Below, in pieces: positions 33,051 to 34,428 of a stretch of 34,428 bases of DNA. This DNA is from Rhodobacterales bacterium (lineage in GTDB: Bacteria > Pseudomonadota > Alphaproteobacteria > Rhodobacterales > Rhodobacteraceae), in contig JAPLPF010000163.1 in the NCBI GenBank assembly GCA_026400325.1, positions 1 to 34,428 on the forward strand. The letters run 5' to 3'. Made by a program: the position numbers and the translations under genes. How positions within the stretch are numbered: the first letter of the stretch is position 1; each line of letters begins with the position of its first letter. The notes below the pieces were generated by a model that was not told where the DNA came from, ran no database searches, and worked only from the letters and a program-made list of their open reading frames with translations.

Positions 33051-34428
33051 ATGACGTCGACGACACTCCGCAGTTTCGTGCTTGCCGCCCTTACCGTCAG
33101 TCCGGCCGCTTTGCCTGTCTACGCGCAGGGAGATATCGTGGACACGCACGGTCACGATCTCTCCGCACTGGATGTCCAGAACAAGAAGCCGCCCTATTCA
33201 CCCAATGCCGGGCGCAATTTCCCGGACCGGCCACTGTTCGGCGAGACGCACCTGCACACGACCCTGTCGTTTGACGCAGGCACCTTCGGGGCAATCCTTG
33301 GTCCGCGTGATGCTTACCGCTTTGCCAAGGGTCAGGAGATCGTCTCGAACACCGGCCAACCCGTCCGCATTGCCCGGCCGCTGGATTTTACGGTGGTCAC
33401 CGACCATTCCGACAACATGGGCTTCTTCGCCGAATTCGCGGCCGGAAACCCCGACATCCTTGCCAACGCGACGGCAAAGGGCTGGTACGATCTCTTCAAA
33501 TCGGGCAACGGAAAGGAAGCGGCGATCCAGATCATCACCGCCTTCTCGAACGGCAGTTTCCCGACTGACATCATGTCGCTGCCCGGCACCAAGCTGTACC
33601 GGGACACCTGGAAAGACATCATTGCAGCCGCCGAGGAAGCGAACGAACCAGGACGCTTCACGGCGATGATCGGTTATGAATGGACCTCGCAATTCGCCGG
33701 AGGGGACAACCTCCACCGCAACGTGATCTACCGCGACGGCGGCGATCTTGCGGTGCAGATGGACCCGATGGTGACCTTGCCCCCGTTGGGCAGCCAGAAC
33801 CCGGTCGACCTGTGGAAATGGATGGGCGCTTATGAGGACAAGACCGGCGGTGACGTCCTGGCCATCGCGCATAACGGCAACCTGTCCAACGGCCTGATGT
33901 TCCCGACCATCGAACAGTTCGGCAAGCCGATAGATGCCGAATACGTCAAGGAGCGCGCGAAGTGGGAACGGATCTACGAGGTTACCCAGACCAAGGGGAC
34001 CGGCGAGACCCATCCCAGCCTGTCCCCCAACGATGAATTCGCCGACTTCGAAATCTGGGACAAGGGCAACCTGACCCTGACGGCTGCCAAGACGCCCGAC
34101 ATGCTGGAACGGGAATATGCACGCTCGGCGCTGTTGAACGGGATGAAGCTGGAAACCCAGTTCGGCACCAACCCCTACAAGTTCGGCATGGTCGGTTCGA
34201 CCGACAGCCACCTTGGATTTTCGTCCTTCGAGGAAGACAACTTCTTCGGCAAGACTGTGTCGATGGAACCGGGGCCAGAGCGGATCGGCAACGATTTCAT
34301 CAAGACGCCGATTGGTGCGATCAAGGAATGGGAGGTCGGCGCCGCCGGTCTTGCTGTCGTCTGGGCGACCGAGAACACCCGTGCGTCGATCTTTGACGCG
34401 ATGGAGCGCAAGGAAACCTACGCCACCA
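33051..34428 (+). CDS. DUF3604-family exported PHP-like protein (partial, runs off right edge)
   Basis: The frame from ATG 33051, with a GAAAGGAG site eight bases upstream, stays open for 459 codons to the window end. A signal peptide ends near Val-Tyr-Ala before Gln26. Family motifs are Phe-Gly-Glu-Thr-His-Leu-His-Thr at 63-70, Thr-Asp-His-Ser-Asp at 117-121, Ala-His-Asn-Gly-Asn-Leu-Ser and Gly-Ser-Thr-Asp-Ser-His-Leu-Gly. The His/Asp clusters resemble the metal sites of PHP phosphoesterases, so a periplasmic hydrolase with several metal ions is plausible. Function is unknown. Intact members run to roughly 600-700 residues, so perhaps a third is missing here. It follows the HupE-like gene by 33 bp. 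Confidence 0.85.
   Translation, partial: MTSTTLRSFVLAALTVSPAALPVYAQGDIVDTHGHDLSALDVQNKKPPYSPNAGRNFPDRPLFGETHLHTTLSFDAGTFGAILGPRDAYRFAKGQEIVSNTGQPVRIARPLDFTVVTDHSDNMGFFAEFAAGNPDILANATAKGWYDLFKSGNGKEAAIQIITAFSNGSFPTDIMSLPGTKLYRDTWKDIIAAAEEANEPGRFTAMIGYEWTSQFAGGDNLHRNVIYRDGGDLAVQMDPMVTLPPLGSQNPVDLWKWMGAYEDKTGGDVLAIAHNGNLSNGLMFPTIEQFGKPIDAEYVKERAKWERIYEVTQTKGTGETHPSLSPNDEFADFEIWDKGNLTLTAAKTPDMLEREYARSALLNGMKLETQFGTNPYKFGMVGSTDSHLGFSSFEEDNFFGKTVSMEPGPERIGNDFIKTPIGAIKEWEVGAAGLAVVWATENTRASIFDAMERKETYAT

Overview
The window is high-GC DNA with densely packed, often ATGA-overlapping genes and a gene content typical of Alphaproteobacteria, most likely a free-living Rhodobacteraceae/Paracoccaceae. This placement is an inference from gene style and families; there is no rRNA or other marker gene in the window.

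Region 1 (1-10195) is an envelope and surface-glycosylation island. On the minus strand lie an outer-membrane beta-barrel, an exosortase/archaeosortase-like membrane protein (Cys74/Arg115/His134), a GT39-type membrane glycosyltransferase, a DUF2298 multi-pass protein and, after a gap with its own possible promoter, a secreted Thr-Pro-rich protein with 15-residue tandem repeats that runs off the left edge. Around them are a second GT39-type enzyme (+), a GT4 glycosyltransferase (-) and a SAM methyltransferase (+). Together they suggest making, glycosylating and processing a mucin-like surface protein or glycan.

Region 2 (10196-10574) is a scar: a 14-codon GFA-family fragment abuts what looks like the left end of an IS3-family element.

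Region 3 (10575-29246) is a large catabolic cluster. A minus-strand pair encodes a cytosolic protein joining a winged-helix-like N-terminus to a family-1 solute-binding domain (probable regulator) and a beta-hydroxyacid dehydrogenase. They face, across an intergenic region with two inverted repeats, a plus-strand run of about 16 genes. These are two MDR dehydrogenases, a PRISE-type enone reductase, a YciI protein, a Gfo/Idh/MocA dehydrogenase, a sugar-type ABC importer (permease, binding protein, and an ATPase fused to a second permease), maleylacetate reductase, a broken hydroxyquinol 1,2-dioxygenase, a ketopantoate-reductase-like enzyme, a tautomerase-like small protein, 3-oxoadipate CoA-transferase A and B, 3-oxoadipyl-CoA thiolase and a VOC protein. 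The lower part is the hydroxyquinol to maleylacetate to 3-oxoadipate to acetyl-CoA plus succinyl-CoA route. The upper part looks made for a polyol-like or cyclic oxygenated compound imported like a sugar. No aromatic hydroxylase is present, so how the ring-cleavage substrate would arise is unexplained.

Region 4 (29449-34428) holds a TauE/SafE exporter (-) with a 27-bp palindrome upstream, then a plus-strand run: an outer-membrane transporter gene broken by an internal deletion, a membrane-anchored parvulin-type prolyl isomerase, a HupE/UreJ-like protein and the start of a DUF3604 PHP-like exported protein that continues past the right edge.

Three separate gene remnants (10339, 23871, 30621) suggest recent gene decay, or assembly errors that reads could settle.
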